This document shows, in pieces, positions 6,503-8,408 of a stretch of 8,408 nucleotides of DNA (positions are counted from its first letter, which is position 1; each line of letters begins with the position of its first letter). The position numbers and the translations under genes were made by a program. Origin of the DNA: Bacteroidia bacterium (GTDB taxonomy: Bacteria > Bacteroidota > Bacteroidia > Bacteroidales > BM523); contig JACQWN010000203.1 in NCBI GenBank assembly GCA_016209245.1, forward strand, positions 1-8,408, read 5' to 3'. Below the pieces are notes generated by a model. The model was given only the letters and a program-made list of their open reading frames with translations, was not told the origin of the DNA and made no database searches.

Positions 6503-8408
6503 CTGAACCGGCAGTATTAAGCACAGCCATTACCGGAACCAATGTAACCTGCAATGGGTTCTCTGACGGTTCAGCCGACCTGACAGTAAGCGGAGGAATA
6601 TCTCCTTATACATTTTTCTGGTCAAACAGTGCAACAACCGAAGATCTGTCAGGCATTACAGCAGGTATTTATATTGTTACAGTAACTGATGCCAATAGTT
6701 GTACAGTTAGTTTAATAGATACTATAACTGAACCTGCAATATTAAGCTCAATCATTGCAGAAATTGATGTAACCTGCAATGGTTTCTCTGATGGTTCAGC
6801 AGACCTGACAGTAAGCGGAGGAACATTCCCTTATACATTTCTGTGGTCTAATGCTGCAACAACTGAAGATTTATCTGGATTGGCCGCAGGTTGGTATTAT
6901 GTTACTATCGGCGATGCTAATAATTGCGGGCCTATTGAAGATTCAGTTGAAATTGGCGAACCGCCATTATTATCAACTTCTATTACCGGTATTGATGTTT
7001 TATGCAATGGAGATAACACAGGAACAATTGATTTGACTGTAACCGGTGGTACCGGAATACCTGCTTTTATATGGTCAAATGGTGAAACAACAGAAGATTT
7101 GACAGGACTATCTGCAAATTGGTATTACGTTACAGTCACTGATATAAATGCTTGTCAAGCATTTGATTCAATAGAATTAACTGAGCCATCAGCCTTAGTA
7201 TTAACTTATGTTTCTAATCATGTATCTACAGTTGGTGGAAATGACGGCTCAATTGATGTCACAGTTTCAGGTGGCGTAATTCCTTATTCTTTCTTATGGG
7301 CAAGTGGCGAAACATCTGAAGATATTGATAGCTTATACGCAGGATTTTATGCTATAACTGTTACGGATTCAAATAACTGTGTTGTTTCACAGCTCATTCA
7401 AATCAGCAATCCTGAATGTTATTTAACCGTTTCAATATCTGCAAGCACTAATGTTTCCTGTTTCGGAGGAAATGATGGCGAAGCGACCGTATTAGCAGAA
7501 AACGGAACCATACCTTATTTATATTTATGGTCTGACGGACAAACAACCGAAACAGCCGTCAATCTTACAGCAGGAACTTATTCAGTCACTGTGACCGACG
7601 ATATTAATTGTACTGCCATTACGAATGTGACAATTACTGAACCGGCTTTATTAGTTACAACAATTGCAGGCGCTAATATTTCTTGTAATGGCGCTGATGA
7701 TGGTTCTGCCGACTTAACTGTTACTGGTGGTACTATTCCTTATGCTTTCGCCTGGTCAAATACCGAAAGTTCTGAAGATATATCATCGCTGTCGCCTGCT
7801 ACATATTATGTCACCGTAACAGATTTTAATGGATGTATCGCTATTGATTCAGTTGAAATTTCAGAACCCGATATATTAGTTACAAATATTACAGGAACCG
7901 AAGTAACCTGCAATGGTAGTAATGATGGTTCGGCCGATTTAACAGTTACAGGCGGCACATCATCTTATAATTTTGCATGGTCAAACGGGGCTATTACTGA
8001 AGATATATCCGGTTTAATAGCTGGAACATATACGGTAATAGTTACCGATAATAATGATTGTATTACCAATGATACAATTATTATAGGAGAACCTGGTGCA
8101 CTTGCAATTACATATTTGATAACTGAATCCACCTGCTCTGCTTCTGATGGTGCTATTGATGTTACTGTAACAGGCGGAACACCTCAATATATATACCTAT
8201 GGGATGATGCAGTGACTGATGAAGACCGGGACACTTTATGTGCAGGTATTTACTGCGGAACTGTTACTGATGCCAATGGTTGTACATTTGACGGATGTGT
8301 AACTGTTAATGACCCTCCTGCTATTTCTATTGATTCTGAAAATTCTACTGATATCCTTTGCAATGGAAATAATAATGGAACTATTACTGTTACAGCTTCA
8401 GGCGGAAC
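6481..8408 (+). CDS. Continuation of the SprB-repeat adhesin in a shifted frame (partial, runs off window)
   Basis: This frame opens just after a TGA at 6478-6480 and stays free of stops to the right edge, about 642 codons. It has no start codon of its own at its beginning; the first codons (NTNSTAITEPAVL) already form the end of a SprB-type repeat. It then encodes repeats 7 to 14 complete and repeat 15 in part. It is therefore best read as the downstream part of the gene beginning at 2306, displaced by a -1 or +2 shift. If the break is an assembly error, the true protein exceeds 2030 residues and continues past the window, where a T9SS sorting domain would be expected. If real, the surface protein is truncated and lacks its export signal. 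Two repeats are unusual: repeat 10 has lost the first cysteine (VSTVGGNDG), and repeat 14 has extra cysteines (LCAGIYCGTV, DGCV). Confidence 0.8.
6825..6953 (+). repeat. 129-bp perfect direct repeat, copy 2 (in SprB repeat 8)
   Basis: Identical to 6355-6483 at an offset of 470 bp. Here the repeat ends normally with DSVEIGEPPL and the frame continues, so this copy looks like the original and copy 1 the derived or misplaced one. The offset is not divisible by three, which independently shows that the reading frame changes between the copies. Confidence 0.95.

Larger units (their letters stand above)
3917..8408 (+). repeat. Tandem SprB-type repeat array (14 full units plus a partial one)
   Basis: Units average about 225 bp (75 residues) and follow the pattern TDVxCNGxxDGxAxLTVxGG, then PYxFxWSNGxTTEDLxGLxAG, then YxVTVTDANxC and a closing ITEPAxL. 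Unit starts are near 3917, 4688, 4907, 5132, 6050, 6275, 6520, 6745, 6973, 7201, 7423, 7654, 7879, 8104 and 8326 (the last is cut by the window edge). A MAM-like domain separates units 1 and 2, and unit 4 is split by an insert. Most units carry two cysteines (after V-S/T and after DAN), which may pair. Units 1-6 are read in the first frame and units 7-15 in the shifted frame. Confidence 0.85.

Noticed and set aside
6851..7036. Frame encoding MLQQLKIYLDWPQVG, also seen identically near 6381-6490
   Set aside because: It is an off-frame reading of the 129-bp repeat, appearing twice only because the DNA is duplicated.

Overview
The window looks like a chromosomal stretch from a member of the Bacteroidota. 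Three things support this. Sequences matching the Bacteroidetes -7 element (TAnnTTTG) lie before all three main genes. The DNA is AT-rich and has no obvious Shine-Dalgarno sites. The large gene encodes a secreted adhesin-like protein built from SprB-type repeats, a hallmark of type IX secretion (T9SS) and gliding-motility lineages. No T9SS sorting domain or housekeeping gene is visible, so a finer placement is not possible.

Layout. Positions 1-260 are gene-poor and visibly more GC-rich than what follows. They contain a long imperfect hairpin (about 167-258) that loosely resembles an integron attC site. Positions 341-1381 encode a Fic-family protein with an N-terminal winged helix-turn-helix; the usual catalytic histidine of its Fic motif is replaced by glutamine. 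Its promoter region carries an inverted repeat. A 253-bp gap (1382-1634) holds a perfect 24-bp palindrome and a second, smaller inverted repeat upstream of a pRiA4b ORF-3-like protein (1635-2198). From 2306 to the right edge runs one very large surface-protein gene, now split into two reading frames: 2306-6502, then an open frame at 6481-8408 that leaves the window. The protein has a signal peptide, two copies of a MAM/jelly-roll-like domain, at least 14 SprB-type repeats of about 75 residues, and a 230-residue lamin-tail-like module inserted inside one SprB repeat.

The two most noteworthy observations are linked. The adhesin frame breaks at 6481-6502, exactly at the end of a 129-bp tract that is repeated perfectly 470 bp downstream. 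The spacing is not a multiple of three and the broken repeat is about 20 nt too long. This points to repeat recombination or to a repeat-driven assembly error. All downstream repeats remain intact in the shifted frame with no stop to the window end, so the coding potential after 6502 is real.

The two small genes (a Fic regulator-like protein and the pRiA4b-like protein) each appear to have their own promoter and show no clear functional tie to the adhesin. They look like accessory genes. No well-defined new multigene system is evident, but the Fic variant with its putative operator and the nested-domain adhesin deserve follow-up.
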